Origin: Gnetum montanum | Lineage: Eukaryota > Streptophyta > Gnetopsida > Gnetales > Gnetaceae | DNA length: 64,000 nucleotides | Direction: 5' to 3' | Assembly (NCBI GenBank): GCA_015680685.1 | Contig: MNCI01000556.1 | Coordinates: forward strand, 1,703,634-1,767,633 | Shown here: positions 11,735 to 24,011 of the stretch, piece after piece | Position numbering within the stretch: position 1 is the first letter of the stretch | How the letters are laid out: every line of letters begins with the position of its first letter | Position numbers and translations under genes: made by a program | The notes under the pieces: model-generated | Seen by the model: only the letters and a program-made list of their open reading frames with translations | What the model was told of the DNA's origin: nothing | Database searches by the model: none

Positions 11735-14700
11735 TACCCTCATGACTGACTAAAAACTCATCTTTGAGTTAAAACAAAATGAGGATGGATTTCCTTACAA
11801 AATTAGGGGGTAGATTTACATGACACTGACTACTATGTACATGAATCTTAAAGGTCACAGTGGTGTTTACAAAAATGATACAAAACATTACATGAAAACC
11901 TTAATAAAAACAATTTTTGGTAAAGCTTAATATAGTCCTATGTAGTTCTAGGTAGGGGTGGCTCCTCCATCAGTTGCTTCCCCTTGTCATCAGGCTTTAA
12001 AATCTATATTGGTTTAAGAGCATCTAAAGCTTCTCCTCTTCTTTTCTTGGGTTAGTTACTATCCATGATTGTTGTGTAATTTGTGATGGAGTAGGTACAT
12101 CCCATGGGCATGGAAACTGCAAAAACATCTAATTCACCTTGACATATTAAGCTAGGAACTACTTTATCTCCTCTCAAATGTTGTAGCCTTTTCTCATAGT
12201 TCATGGTAATTAGTTAATCTTCTAGCTAGGTTTACTACTACATTCTTCTACACTTGGTAAGCAACCTTTACTGCATCTAGTTCAAATTTTTTTAGTTAGA
12301 GTTCCTGCAACACATCTTTACGATTTACAAACTCATTTTCATATAGAGCATATGTGGCTACTACTTGTTAATCTTGCTCGTTCTTAGGCCTACCTAGTAT
12401 TAAAAAGTCTAATTTAGCATAACAAAGGTTAAATAACCCCATGTACTCTTTCAAGTATTTAATCTGCAAGCTTTTATTTTTCACTTCCACTTGGTGGATA
12501 AGGATTTTGTGCTAAAAGAATGTAGATTTTTTCTTTCACCATTTGGATCTCCTTCTCATTTATTTTCTTGTACATGCCCACCTGATCTCAAAATTGTTCC
12601 TTGAACCTTTCATGTTTCTTTGCCTTATTTTCTCACACACTTATTTCAATGACTAACTTTTGATGAATGGCACATACCTCCTTCATTAAGAAGGTTCTAT
12701 TTTCTATTGTGAGGTGGCTCATGTCTTGGTTGATCCTCAATAGTTGTTCCCTTAACTAGTAGATGCTCTCCTCCAAAATATTTTTCTACTTTTTCACAAT
12801 GGTCAATGTCATGTTATCAACAATAAGTTGTTTATTTTCCTCTTAGACTATGGTAAGTGTCTTGAGTGTCCATACATTTTTGTTTTTGCTACCAAGGCAT
12901 TCCATATTTCTTTCTTCTTCTCTATTGCCATTTGTTTATTCTACTCAATTAGATGGTCCATATGCTCTATCTTGAGCTAGTCTATTTGGTAAAGTGCAAT
13001 GAATTGAGTTGGATCTCTATGTTTAGCTCTTAGTACTATGAGCTCTTCTTGTAATATCAGAATTTTATTTTCTACATGCTCTACCCTTGTCTCTGTCCTA
13101 ACCATTTTTCCTTTGGTGGTAATGAGCTCAAACTATACTACAGTGACATCACTAGGAATTTCAAGAAGTTATTGTCATGACTTGCCTAGTTTGCACCAGT
13201 CTACTGATTACATCCTCATGATCAGCAAGAGTCATCAAGGTTCTAGCTAACATTTGAGCATCTCTAGCTCTAGTTAGATTTTTCAATGGCACAATAAGTA
13301 CGTTGAAAGATTCTTTAATATAATCGATGATTACTCTTGCTACTCCCACTACATATTGGTGCTACATTACCAATATTGTGGATCTTTCTCTTTTATCAAG
13401 TACCACTTGAAATGATGTATCATTCTCAGAGATCTATTATGACCATTGCACCTCTCCTCCTCATTGTAGCAAGATATATCTACTTGCTAGATCTACTAAA
13501 ACTATGGGATAGATGGAACTATCAATAACTTTGTAAAGGTTTGTCTCCTCCCTTCTTTCCTAGCTAATGGTTTTTTTAATCTATTGCAAATGACTCATCA
13601 ATGGTATATAATCTTGTAGCAATGGTGGTGGAACTTGCTATTATTGTTATTGCTCTTGTTGTTTCTCTTATTCTTGTTCTTCATCCTAATATTTTTTGGG
13701 TGGTTCTAATTTAAGAAATTTAGCATATGAAGCATTTTTGGCTTTCCTTGGAACATCATTTGTGGATCCTAGGATTTCAACTTACTTGCACAACTTCTTG
13801 ATAAGGTAGGGAAATGGAAGTGTTGGCTTTCCTATCTTCTTTTGTTCAAAATACCTTTGTATTTCCATAAAGTAGAGTTGTGCAAGGTTGACATTATATT
13901 TTCCTATCAGGATTGCACTTCCTCTAGCCACATAAGTAGATAATCTATTGAGTTCTTTGGTCAAGAATAAGTGATAGTTGCCAATTTTGAAGTAGATTCT
14001 TTCTTCCAAAGTTAGCTCATTATAACCCTTAGCTTCTTTGCCATATGTCCATTTTAGCCATAATTTTCTAGTTTTAGGATCTAATTAGGTGGATATATGT
14101 GTTAACTTTGCAACTTCATTAGGTATATTAAGAGCTTCTGTAATATCTTTGACCAAGAATAAAACTAAGACTCCTCCAATGTTAACTATGGTACCATCTT
14201 CCTTGTTATGCCAAAACTGCTAGGTTTCTGCAAGGTACCATTTTCACTGTTAGAAAGGGTAGGCCATAGTTGTGATGCCTTGAATTGTGTCTTGACTGCT
14301 TTACGGATGAACTCCAAAAATGAGCCAAAGTTTATCTTTAGAATAACTATGGTTAGGATGGACCTTTCTTAGATGACTTGGAGGCTGTCTTGTGACAATC
14401 TGAGACATTTTCCTTTCACTGGTGGCTCTTCTAAATCATGTTGAATTGGTTATCTAATTTTAGGAGTTTCTTAATGAATGCTAAATGACTAGGCTTCATG
14501 CTCCTCGTGTTCTAGTTCTTGTACTCTAATTCAACCTCTACCTTGACCTCTTGGTCACTTACTTGCATCTTGTAAGGATCATCCTTGTGCTCATCTCTAT
14601 GGGACCATCTACAATCATTAAGGATTAAAAATTACTAACATTTCACATTTATTCTTAATGTTTCCAAACCTTACTCATAACCTTAGTTACGTTATGTTAG

Positions 14701-15138
14701 TTTATGATTGTAGAGTTAGATAAAATTTTAAAATGTTATCCATAAGTGTTATTTTCTATGTGACTCCTCATGGTTATCTATTTTGCTCTTATTTGTTACT
14801 CATTATGATTGGTTATGATTCCTTAAGAGTATTATTTGAGTGTTCTAGCTTCATCATGATTAGTTTTTATTAATAATTTCCAAGCTTCACTTCATACTTA
14901 CCCTTTAAAAACATTTCTAGCATTAGAATTTTTTAAAAAATTGCTTCAGAATTTCCTCACTGGCACCTGCAAATACTTATTTTCAACTTATGTTACTATA
15001 AAAAAATTACTTCTAAAATTAAAGTATAAATTAAATACTAAATAAAATTATGAAAATCATAAATAAAAGTAAGGTTGAGATACTTCATTATCTTGATCAA
15101 CCTTAGGAATTAATGGAAGCAGTTGTAATTATTCCATA
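11735..15138 (-). mobile_element. Athila/Tat-like element B, interior interrupted by element C
   Basis: Contains a full-length but decayed extra ORF and then about 500 bp upstream of it. At 15,138/15,139 it meets the target duplication and LTR of element C. Element C therefore seems to have inserted here, possibly into the upstream part of B, and any 5' half of B would lie to the right of 25,868. I could not recognise gag or pol there. Confidence 0.6.
11938..14608 (-). pseudogene. Athila-type additional 3' ORF, copy B (decayed)
   Basis: About 890 codons by homology. The start at 14608 has context GATTGTAG-ATGG; the stop at 11,940-11,938 follows DDKGKQLMEEPPLPRTT, matching copies A and C. The domain near residues 180-280 includes ERIYFKIGNYHLFLTKELNR and LSTYVARGSAILIGKYNVN (about 14,009-13,850), closely parallel to copy C. 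Near residue 420-480 is a second conserved block, VIIDYIKESFNVLIVPLKN, RDAQMLARTLMTLADHEDV (about 13,349-13,190). The remainder is coiled-coil-like. Several stops and frameshifts. Role unknown; position just upstream of the 3' LTR matches the extra ORF of Athila/Tat elements. Confidence 0.65.
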
Positions 15139-15143
15139 AGTGG
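15139..15143. other. Target site duplication of element C, left
   Basis: AGTGG directly before the LTR start TGATGAG. The same five bases follow the other LTR at 25,864-25,868. Confidence 0.8.
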
Positions 15144-15996
15144 TGATGAGCGATGAGGTACACCTACATCCAAACATATGAATCACAAGCATTCACACAT
15201 GTTCTAGTCAAATTCTGTGGATGAAACTAGTTGTGCACCTAAATCATTATGCTTTAATCATAGTTCATTGTCTTTCCACTTAGAGTAGTAATAACATTAT
15301 CATATATGATTTAGTCCAAAGTGAGGCATATTATGTTGTCTAATCCTATGTTGCTCCTAATGACAATAAAGAGATAAATCAATTAATCTACTGAATGATG
15401 GAAAGTAAAATCTAACTAGCCTATGTGCAATGAATATCTATTCCTAATCATTTGCACATTCCTTGGATTTTGTATAACCACCACTAGAATTACCAAGCAT
15501 ATGTCACTAGGTTTTCTAAATAATACATTGCTAGATTACCCAGTAATTATACTTAAGCGTTAGTGATTAGTTGTACTCATTCTACTTAATGATAAGAATC
15601 ATAAAGAGTAATAAATAAAAATATTAAGGAAAATAATAAATAATTAAAGAATTAAATTTAAAAGAACTAATAATCTATGTGGATGCTGCAATGATGGAAG
15701 TAATCCTAATCTTTATTTCTGATCATGTAACGTGTCCAAGTACATCACACTCGAATAAGAATGTTGTACAATCACAAACATCACACTATAGGCATGCACT
15801 AGAAATAACAGAACTAGAAATCAACAATCTATGAAAAAGCTAACTAAAATCTAAAACTAAACTATCCCCTAACCATGCACCCAAGTGTTGTATTTATAGG
15901 CTAGCACAAAGGAGATGATATCAGATATCTGACATCATTTCTCAGGACTCGATATCATGTATCTAATATTAGGGTTAACATAATCATGACTCATCA
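15144..15996 (-). repeat. 3' LTR of element C
   Basis: 853 bp. On the minus strand it starts TGATGAGTCATG; on the plus strand it starts TGATGAGCG, so the ends form a 7-bp inverted repeat. TATA box at 15,891-15,900 (CCTATAAATA on the minus strand). GATATC-type palindromes cluster upstream (15,918-15,960). By eye it is roughly 85-90% identical to the 5' LTR remnant at 25,336-25,863, mostly transitions. Confidence 0.85.
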
Positions 15997-16008
15997 TACC
16001 CCCATGAC
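15997..16008 (-). other. Polypurine tract next to 3' LTR of element C
   Basis: The minus strand reads TCATGGGGGTA just before the LTR start TGATGAG. Element B has GAGGGTA at the same place. This is the expected plus-strand primer site. Confidence 0.65.
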
Positions 16009-16190
16009 TAAATGAAAACTCATCCATGAGTTAAACAAAATGATGAACAAGTAGTTTACAAAATGTTGGAAAAGCATGGAGTTATCAACTAACTCAAATA
16101 ATTAAACAAACAAATGAACTCTTACATGCTATAGTGGTTTTTTACAAAAATAACTTGATACAATATTACAAGACACAAAATTAGGAAAGC

Positions 16191-18902
16191 TCATGTAATT
16201 CCTAGAGGTGGTGGATCCTCCATTGGTCACTTTCCTTTGTTGTGATGCTTCTAAAATTTGTAATGGTTGAGTAGCACCTACAATTGTTCCTCTTCTATCC
16301 TTAAATTGTGTACTATCTAGGTTGCTAAACTGATGTGTGTTGGCACTGGTACATCCCAAGGTTATGTAGTTGCAAAAACATGTTGTTGGCCTTCATGTAC
16401 TAGGTCATAAACTATCGTTACATCTCTTCAAATTTCCTAGCCTTTTCTTTGAACTCATGATAATATGTGAGTCTCCTGGCTAGGTCCAAACTAACATCCT
16501 TCTATCCATGGTAGTAGGCTTTAACCACCTAAAGTTTTGAGTTTGCAATGTGAAGTTTCTACAAAGTTGCTTTTCTATCTACAAACACTTTCTTATATAA
16601 TGCATAAGTAGTCACTACCTATTTCTCTAGCTCACTTCTAGGTCATCTTGCTATTAACATGGTAAGGTTGGCATATCTAAGGTTAGCCAATGCCATGTAC
16701 TCTTTCAAATCCTTGATTTGCAAGTCTTTGTTCTTCACTTTTGCCTGATGGACTAGTGCATAACTATCCATCATTGACTACCAATTAGGATTCTATGCTA
16801 ACATGGACCCAATATGGGCTTTAGCCATCTGTATTTATTTTTCATTCATTTGCTTGTACTTGCCTACCTAGTTCTAGAAGTGTTCTTTTAGCTTTTCATA
16901 TTTCTTGACATCATTCTACCATGTGCTTATTTCAATTGCAAATGTTTGTTGAATGATGTAGAATTTCTCCATTGAGAGGGTTCTATTTTATTTGGTTAAT
17001 TTCTTGATATCCTAGTTGGCCCTAATCAGTTGTTCTCTTAATTGATGGACACTTTCTTCTAGAACATTCATTTTTTTCAATGGTGGTCAACTATGAGTTC
17101 TCTATATCAAGCTATTTATTCTCTTTCTACGTGATAGTCAATGCCTTCTTATGAGCATAAGATTGTGGATCAATAGCAGAGACATTTCAAATCACCTTCT
17201 TATTTTCTTTCTCAGTATCTTTATTTTTCTTGATCAATTTATTTAGCTAATCTATTTTGAATGAATATAGCTAGTTAAGCGCAATAAATTGGGCAAGATC
17301 TCATCTCTCAACTCTTAGAATGGTTAGTTCTTATTATAAATGATGCACTTTTGTTTTTGCATGTTTTTCCCTAATCTCAAGCATGACCAGCTTTTTCTGA
17401 ATGTGCTATAGTGATATCACTAGGGATGTCAAACAAGGTGGTCATCACTTACCTTGTCTATAGCAATCAATCTAGCACATCCTCATGTGCTGCAAGAGTT
17501 ATGAAATTCTTGGAAAGAATTTATGCATCTCTCATATCTAGAAAATTAACTAAAGGCACAATAGGCATATTGAAAAACTCTTCAATATGATCAATTATCA
17601 CCTCCATTGCACTTGCCACATCTTCATGATGCATGACCACTACCATGGCACCTTCATCTATTTCAAGAATCACTTGAAAGGATGCGATGCCACCAAAGAT
17701 TTGACATGACAAATGGGATTCTCCTCTTGATTATAGTAAGATTTTTCCCCTTATTGGATTTATTGAAATAGTGGGCTACACAGTCTCATCTATAACTTTA
17801 AATAAGCTTTATTCCTCTCCACTTTCCCAACTTAGTGTTTAGCAATTTTTTGTAAGTGGCTAATTGCCAACCTATAGTCTTGTATCGATGATGGTGGAAC
17901 TTGTGTTTTGTGGCATCATTTAGGATTTTTCTATTTTCTTTTATAGTTCTGCTTCCTTCTCTAGTTTTAGTTCTTCACCAAGGTCTTTCCTTAGTGCTAC
18001 TAGTTTATGTAATTTAGCAAAGGAGCCATTTTAAGCCTTCCTAGGGATGTCATTTGTGTACCTAAAGATTCTAGCATGCTTGCACAATTTTTAGCTTAGT
18101 TAGGGGAATGAAAGTATTGGCTACCCTACCTTCTTCTCTTCAAATTTCCTTTGAATTTTTGTGCAATATAATTGAGGAAGGTTGGTCATGTATTTACCAT
18201 TTAGTATGCAACTTCCCCTAGCCACATATGTGAAGATCCTATTGAGCCAATTGGTGGAGAAGTCATGATATGTCCCTATCTTGAAATAGATCCTCCCTAC
18301 TAGAATCAATTCATTATGTTTTTTTTCATCCTTGCCTTATGCCCACCTTATCCATAGCTTATGAGTGTTAGGGTCAAACTTTATGGAAAAATGGGGAAAC
18401 TTAGCCCCCTCATTTGGTAGATTGAGAGCTTCTGCAATTGCTTTGACTGAGAGTGAAACATTGCCTCCATAAATGTTGATAGTAGTACCTTCATCTTTGT
18501 TATGCTAGAATTGGTAGGTTTCACCAAGGTACCATTTGCTACTATAAAAAAGGATGGGCCATAGACATGATGCTTGAAGTTGTGTTTAAACTACCCCTGG
18601 AGAAAATTCCATAAATGGGCTGAAGTTCATCTTCATGATGATCATGGTCAACATGGATTTTTCTTCAATGGTCTCAAGGCATTCTGGGAACAATATGAGG
18701 TGTTGTTTTTCCATGGGGGTTGGTTTTACCATAGCCCCTTCTTGGATCAATTGTCCTATGATAAGAGCCTCTTGATGGATACTAAATGATTGGGCTTCTT
18801 ATTCTTTGTGCTTTTCATGCTTGCCTTGCTGGCTGTACCACCCCTTGGGCATTTTGTTACTCCCTATGAAGGTCCTTCTTGAGCTTGTCTTTTTAGGATC
18901 AT
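16191..18902 (-). pseudogene. Athila-type additional 3' ORF, copy C (decayed)
   Basis: About 904 codons by homology, from ATG at 18902 (context AATTATAG-ATG) to the TGA at 16,191-16,193 after the conserved PMEDPPPLGIT tail. Domain region at about 18,480-18,120: SVKAIAEALNLPNEGAKF, GRIYFKIGTYHDFSTNWLNR, IFTYVARGSCILNGKYMTNL. This resembles the putative plant transposon protein domain seen in Athila-type ORFs. Second block at about 17,712-17,521: VIIDHIEEFFNMPIVPLVN and DMRDA. The rest is coiled-coil-like and Thr/Lys-rich. Stops and frameshifts make it non-functional. What the protein did is unknown. Confidence 0.65.
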
Positions 18903-19283
18903 CTATAATTAATTGAGATTCGATGTTACTAACATGTTTTTAGTTATCATTACTAAGTTTATACCTTACTCATGACCTTAGTTTCATTAAATTTTTTTGT
19001 TCATGTGATTACAAAGTTAGAAAAAGTTTTGGAATGTTTCCCAAAAGATAAATTTTGTGTTTATGACCCTTTGCTATTAGTTCCTTTTTGCTTATGTATG
19101 ACATATTATGAAGATTATGGTTTCTTGGGTACAAAAATTAAGGTTTCTAGTGTTAATACAATTGATTTATCATTATAACTTTTGAGGTTTTTAACCTTGT
19201 TAACCTTGAAATACCTTCCATGTGATAGCAAACTATGAAAAACTAGTATGAGTTTTCCATACATGCAACAACCCAACAGCCTA

Positions 19284-19312
19284 CCCCCCACCCCCACCCC
19301 CCACCCCTCCCC
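19284..19312 (-). other. G-run tract (quadruplex-capable or internal polypurine tract)
   Basis: On the minus strand five runs of 4-6 G are separated by single bases (A or T). The tract lies between the internal TATA (19,507-19,498) and the extra ORF start (18902). It fits a G-quadruplex motif or a second polypurine tract. Copy A lacks it. Confidence 0.55.
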
Positions 19313-19497
19313 ACCATGACTAAGTTAAACACTTTGGGTTCAAATAGGTTCAAATTTTATAAGAATCAGAGCAATATTGAGCGAGATGTTGCAAGTGGAA
19401 GTTGGTTATATGTAGAGATCTAAGTTGCAAAATAAAATTTGAAAAACTTTCCTAGATTTAAATGAAGAGAATGGAATTTTGGATACAATAGGGGTTG

Positions 19498-19507
19498 TAT
19501 TTATAGG
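19498..19507 (-). promoter_or_regulatory. Internal TATA-like element upstream of extra ORF, copy C
   Basis: The minus strand reads CCTATAAATA, identical to the TATA boxes of the LTRs (for example 15,891-15,900). It is preceded by TTGATATTGAGTACTTGATAT-type repeats at about 19,520-19,590, like the U3 palindromes. About 600 bp upstream of the ORF start at 18902. Promoter function inferred. Confidence 0.45.
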
Positions 19508-19879
19508 TTTTTTTGACTTGATATCGAGTACTTTATATCAGGTATTTGATGTCAAGGCTGACATGATATCAAGTACTCAATATCAAGGTCCATGAAAGGG
19601 CATTAATTGAGGGTATTGAGCATGGAAAATGAAGTTCTAGGATTGGTTGAAAGGTTTTAGGATAGGTCCATAGTTCTGGAGTAAGTAGGAATTCATTTTT
19701 AGGCACTAGAAGTGTCAGAAGATGGAGTCATTGATGTTTAAAGATTTGAAAGATCGAAGAAAAAGGGTTTTAAATCAATGTTATGGAATGGATCAATTAT
19801 ATGATAAGAGAAATTGAAAAATTTAATAATTAAGTGCTTTGAAGGTGAAGAATGATGTTGTTATATAAAAAAGTACAAG

Positions 19880-20700
19880 TCACAAAATTTACACAAGTGG
19901 GTTCTCCCCAAAGTAGGCTCCATCCTATGATGCCCTTATATAACAACACCTAAAAATGTTCATAGGTACAAAAGAGGTTGAATGCAATCCATACCTATGC
20001 AATAAAACACACATGTGAAAGCCACTAGTTTGAGATAATAACTCTATGCTACACAAAAGCACAAGTTAGAATCATACAAATAGCGAGATGAGAGGGACTA
20101 TAGAAAGGACTGTAGAAATTGGGACATGAGGTATCTTACCCAAGGAATAATGAATCATTGTGTGTTATTAATGGTTAAATAACCATGAGCACTTCTTTTC
20201 AAGATTCAAACCAAGTCCAAACTACATTTTAATGACATCAAAACATTTCATCACTTCAGCTAACAACTATAAGACTATCATAGTTGCAAGGAGTAATATC
20301 ACTTAGCATTTTGTACAAGGGAGGAGGTTATTTATGGTACCTTTTTTTTGAAATTTTTGAGAAGCCACAAACCTTCAAGCATGGTTAATGTCTTTCTAGT
20401 GGAATCGTCAGAAATTTATTCAGTGCCTTGTTATGTGACTCTTACTTAAAATTTTTCATTGGATCTACAAGGATATAATTACAACTAAAGTAACATGATA
20501 GAACATACAAAAGAGGCCAAAGAGGATCTACAAATCTCCTTTATGTGACATACTTTACATTCCCCCTAGGTTTTGCACTCTTTTTCCTTGACACAATGAT
20601 TATGGATTTCTTTTTAGGTTCGATGATGAAAAAGAATATCATTATGACTAGAGTCAGAGCCTCTTATTAAAGGAATGAGTGGATGGATGATGTGGTATCA
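19880..20700 (-). repeat. Conserved non-coding block shared by elements A and C
   Basis: Collinear with 3,690-4,613 at clearly recognisable similarity (for example GTGGGTTCTCCCCAAAGTAG at both sites). No continuing reading frame seen. It lies where the end of pol would be expected in a complete element, but I see no integrase motif. Confidence 0.6.
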
Positions 20701-21559
20701 CTGTTTGAATAATTAGTCCCTTATTACTTGACAACATAGAGAAAACGTCACCTCAATGGACTACATGATCATTTTATTCATAGGTGAGATTACATAATAA
20801 AGAAAATGAAAGCAACAAAATAGAAACAGTTGGAAGGAATTGAAAAAATTGTACAAAGAAATAAGAAATTGATAAAAAATTGTAAAAAAAATATGGAAAG
20901 CACTTATGAATCCTAAAGATTAGAATGGTGGATGTCCTTAATGACTAAACATTTGGCCATGACAAGGATTACTAAGCAGATAGATAGGATCCATGCATGT
21001 ATAAAACATTGGTAACCATTAATTCCCAACCCATTGGGTATCTTTTATTGTTGTGGTGGCCAAGTAGAAAAGTCATTGATCACACACTTAATTGTTAAAT
21101 ATATGGTGGATTAGGGTATGAGGTGTGGTAATGTTATAACTGTCTAGCCCATGATTGCACCCTTGATCATGATATGGTATGCATGGATTTGTTGGTCTCC
21201 CCATGCTTATAGATTCATTACTTAGCTTTGAAATTGGAGTAACAATGGATGGTGGCCCTTATGTAGGATCAGAGGATAGTGGTGGTCAAAAGGGTGGCAT
21301 TGTGCTATATTGGCATTATGCTAGTTTAGATGATGTGGTCAGTCCATTAGTGAAAATAAAGAACATTTCTGAGTTTATGGTGGGAACCTACTAATATTGA
21401 TATTTCGATGCACATTCACAACACAAGTGGGATTTCTTTATGAATAGTATGATGTTAAGCCTTCTTGTGTCACAAGTGGCAACATTTGATGATGTGGAGT
21501 ATGAGAATATCAAGGGTAGGATGGATGGTAAGAGACATAAGGTGTTGCTTCCTTAGGGA
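20701..21559. other. Unassigned interior of element C
   Basis: AT-rich, no recognised domain. A 71-codon frame at 21,179-21,394 (+) has Gly/Asp-rich composition but no family I know. The nested element begins at 21,565. Confidence 0.35.
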
Positions 21560-21564
21560 ATGTC

Positions 21565-21947
21565 TGTGAGGATAATGCCAACATTGAATATATGGCATAT
21601 GATAGACAAAGAGGATGATAATATTAGCATGTACCCATTCTAAGGTATGCATAAGAGAAATTTCATAAATAATATGATATGTATAAAAGGTGATGAGGAA
21701 GAATCCCTAAAATCAAGGGATTAGTTAAAAGCTAATTTGGGAATATTACTACATCACTTCATGTATAAATATGAACTAATGTATATGAAACATGGTGCCA
21801 CACCGCTTACCCCAATTTGTTTGGGGGTGTGGACCAACTCCTCATTTTTATCCATTCTTTATTTTCTATCATGGAATCTGATGTTAAATTATTTTGATTC
21901 TTTCTCATTTCTTAAATTTCTTTATCTCAATGCTCCCAATTATTTCA
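21565..21947 (+). repeat. 5' LTR of nested element
   Basis: 383 bp, TG...CA ends. It contains the GTTTGGGGGTGTGGACC segment also present in the partner LTR. Confidence 0.88.
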
Positions 21948-21949
21948 TT

Positions 21950-21962
21950 TGGTATCATGCTC
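21950..21962 (+). other. Primer binding site of nested element
   Basis: TGGTATCATGCTC, two bases after the LTR end; close to the plant initiator tRNA-Met site TGGTATCAGAGC. Confidence 0.75.
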
Positions 21963-23617
21963 AAATTTCATTTTATCTTTATTGCTAGAGTGAAAGATCC
22001 TGGTTTATTTGTTATTCTCTATGCTAGAGAATAGGTGATATTCCTAGCAGATGTCATCAATAAAAATATGTTCGATGAAGACTCTTTTAATCTTTAAGGG
22101 AAAAGGGGAGGCATAGGAAAAGGGCAAGGCAATGCTGGTGGAATCCCTAGTTACTCTGAAATGGATTTTAATCCAAAATAACAACCCTTGGCCAAGAATT
22201 TGGATTACTGGACATTGATCTTGTATTAGTTGCTTTTTCGTTTAATACTCTGAAGATTTTAGGAAATTTCAGTCAACAAATGACAAGCTTAAATTGGTGC
22301 AGTGGTATGATCACTGCATTCAAATTTGGCGTAAATAGCACTCCTCAAGATAATGCCATTGCAATGTATGAATTCAGTGACTGCTGATGATGCAAGAATG
22401 ATTTAGGGCATAGATCTGCTGAAGTAGAGCATGGTATATTGGATTAGGAAGAATAACAATAGATGATTTTTTTACGAATAATAACAATAACAGACAATTG
22501 CAACAAACCACTCTCCTGTGATAATGTTGTAATAACAACAGCCATATCTTCTCTTGTCAACTGCAAGGGACCATGCATTGGTGCAGAAATTCCATTGAAC
22601 CAACAATCATCAATGTTGCTACCTCCTATGCAAACCTCACCTAGGCCATCAAGTAGTAGGAGTAGAGAAGCAATTATTCCTAATTCTAATTAGCATGCAA
22701 ACTCAAACTACAGGTGACTTTTGCTGCTGTAAAATAGGTTGTTTATGATCTAGCACTAGTTTTGGTGGCACTACTATGCAAGAAGCCCCAGTTTGGCCAC
22801 CTGCTAAAAAATCCAAATGTAACCATAAACGGTCATGCTAAACAACTGAAATCCAATGAAGTAAGAGAGGAAACTATATTAGGAGAGGAAGTATTTTTAC
22901 CATTTGATTTATTTAATGTTTTTTCTAAAAACTTCCAATTGAATAGGTAATAAATCCAAGGATTTATAGTCTCACCCATGTTTATCATCCCATCTACCTA
23001 AATGGGTAATGAACCATAGGATTGACCATCCTATATTTGTATTTAGGTGAACTGGAATTAAAGAAGGCACCTAACCCTTGATTATAAGTTGTAGGTTTTA
23101 ACCCATCAAAATTATGAGGCATGTTGTATTTTTGATAATAAAAGGCCTCAAAAACTACAAAATCAAGTTGAAGATATGACCCCAAGACTAAAACAAGTGT
23201 GACCTAACATATGGTAAGGCACACTATACTTGAATGCAGCTTCAATTTAGATGGCAAGTTTAATTCTTGAGAATGTGCACTATTGAGAAGATTGACCTTA
23301 AAGATTATGCAAATAAGCTCATGCACAACAAGGTCTTGCTCCTCTCATTAGCAAACATAGATGAAGAGTAATTAGAAGACAAATCAAGTCTTCAACACCA
23401 TGCTAAAAGATCAAAGGGAAAGCTAGCATGGTGATTCCATCAATAAAAAAGGAGATCTCCACCAATACTTCATTTAGAAGATAACATAGAAGCTAAGTAG
23501 CTTCAAGACCAAGTTGGTAAATCTAGTTGCATAATCCTTATTGTAAATGCATGACATGAAATAGAATAGTGCATGTATCAAGGGAGTGTATTAAATCACA
23601 AGTATTATGTTTTCATT
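21963..23617 (+). pseudogene. Interior of nested element, unrecognised cargo
   Basis: Plus-strand reading gives several protein-like stretches: MFDEDSFNL and GKRGGIGKGQGNAGGIPSYS (about 22,070-22,160), MTSLNWCSGMITAFKFGVNS (about 22,280-22,340), then a Pro/Ser-rich part (PPMQTSPRPSSSRSREAIIP, about 22,620-22,690). None fits gag, integrase or RT. It could be a decayed gag of an unfamiliar lineage or captured host sequence. Stops separate the stretches. Confidence 0.35.
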
Positions 23618-23628
23618 AAGGAGGTGAT
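23618..23628 (+). other. Polypurine tract of nested element
   Basis: AAGGAGGTGAT immediately before the 3' LTR start TGTGAGG. Confidence 0.7.
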
Positions 23629-24011
23629 TGTGAGGATAATGCCAACATTGAATATATGGCATAGGATAGAGCAAGAGGATGATAATATTAGCATGTACCC
23701 ATTCTAAGGTACATATAAGATCAATTCCATAAATAATAGCATATGTATAAAAGGTGATGAAAAAGAATCCCTAAAATCAAGGGATTAGTTAAAAGCTAAT
23801 TTAGGAATACTGTTGCATCACTTCATATATAAATATGAACTAATGTATATGAAATGCGATGCCACACACCTTACCACAATTTGGTTGGGGGTGTGGACCA
23901 ACTCCTCATTTTTATACATTCTTTATGTTCTATCATGGAATCTAATGTTAAATTATTTTTATTCTTTCTCATTTCTCAAATTTCTTTATCTCAATGCTCT
24001 TAATTATTTCA
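23629..24011 (+). repeat. 3' LTR of nested element
   Basis: 383 bp, same length and ends as the 5' copy, followed by the duplicated ATGTC at 24,012-24,016. Confidence 0.88.

Larger units (their letters stand above)
21565..24011 (+). mobile_element. Nested non-autonomous LTR retrotransposon (Copia-like)
   Basis: 2,447 bp: two 383-bp direct LTRs (21565-21947, 23629-24011), both starting TGTGAGGATAATG and ending TTTCA. A 5-bp target duplication ATGTC (21560-21564, 24012-24016), a Met-type primer site and a polypurine tract complete it. The LTRs are about 91% identical by eye. The 1.68-kb interior has no gag, integrase or RT I can recognise, so it would need proteins in trans. It sits inside element C in the opposite orientation, so it is younger than C. 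Confidence 0.88.

Noticed and set aside
10823-15996. LTRs at 10,823 and 15,144 as a pair around element B
   Set aside because: The LTR at 15,144-15,996 pairs with 25,336-25,863 by its perfect AGTGG duplication, so B has only one LTR in the window.
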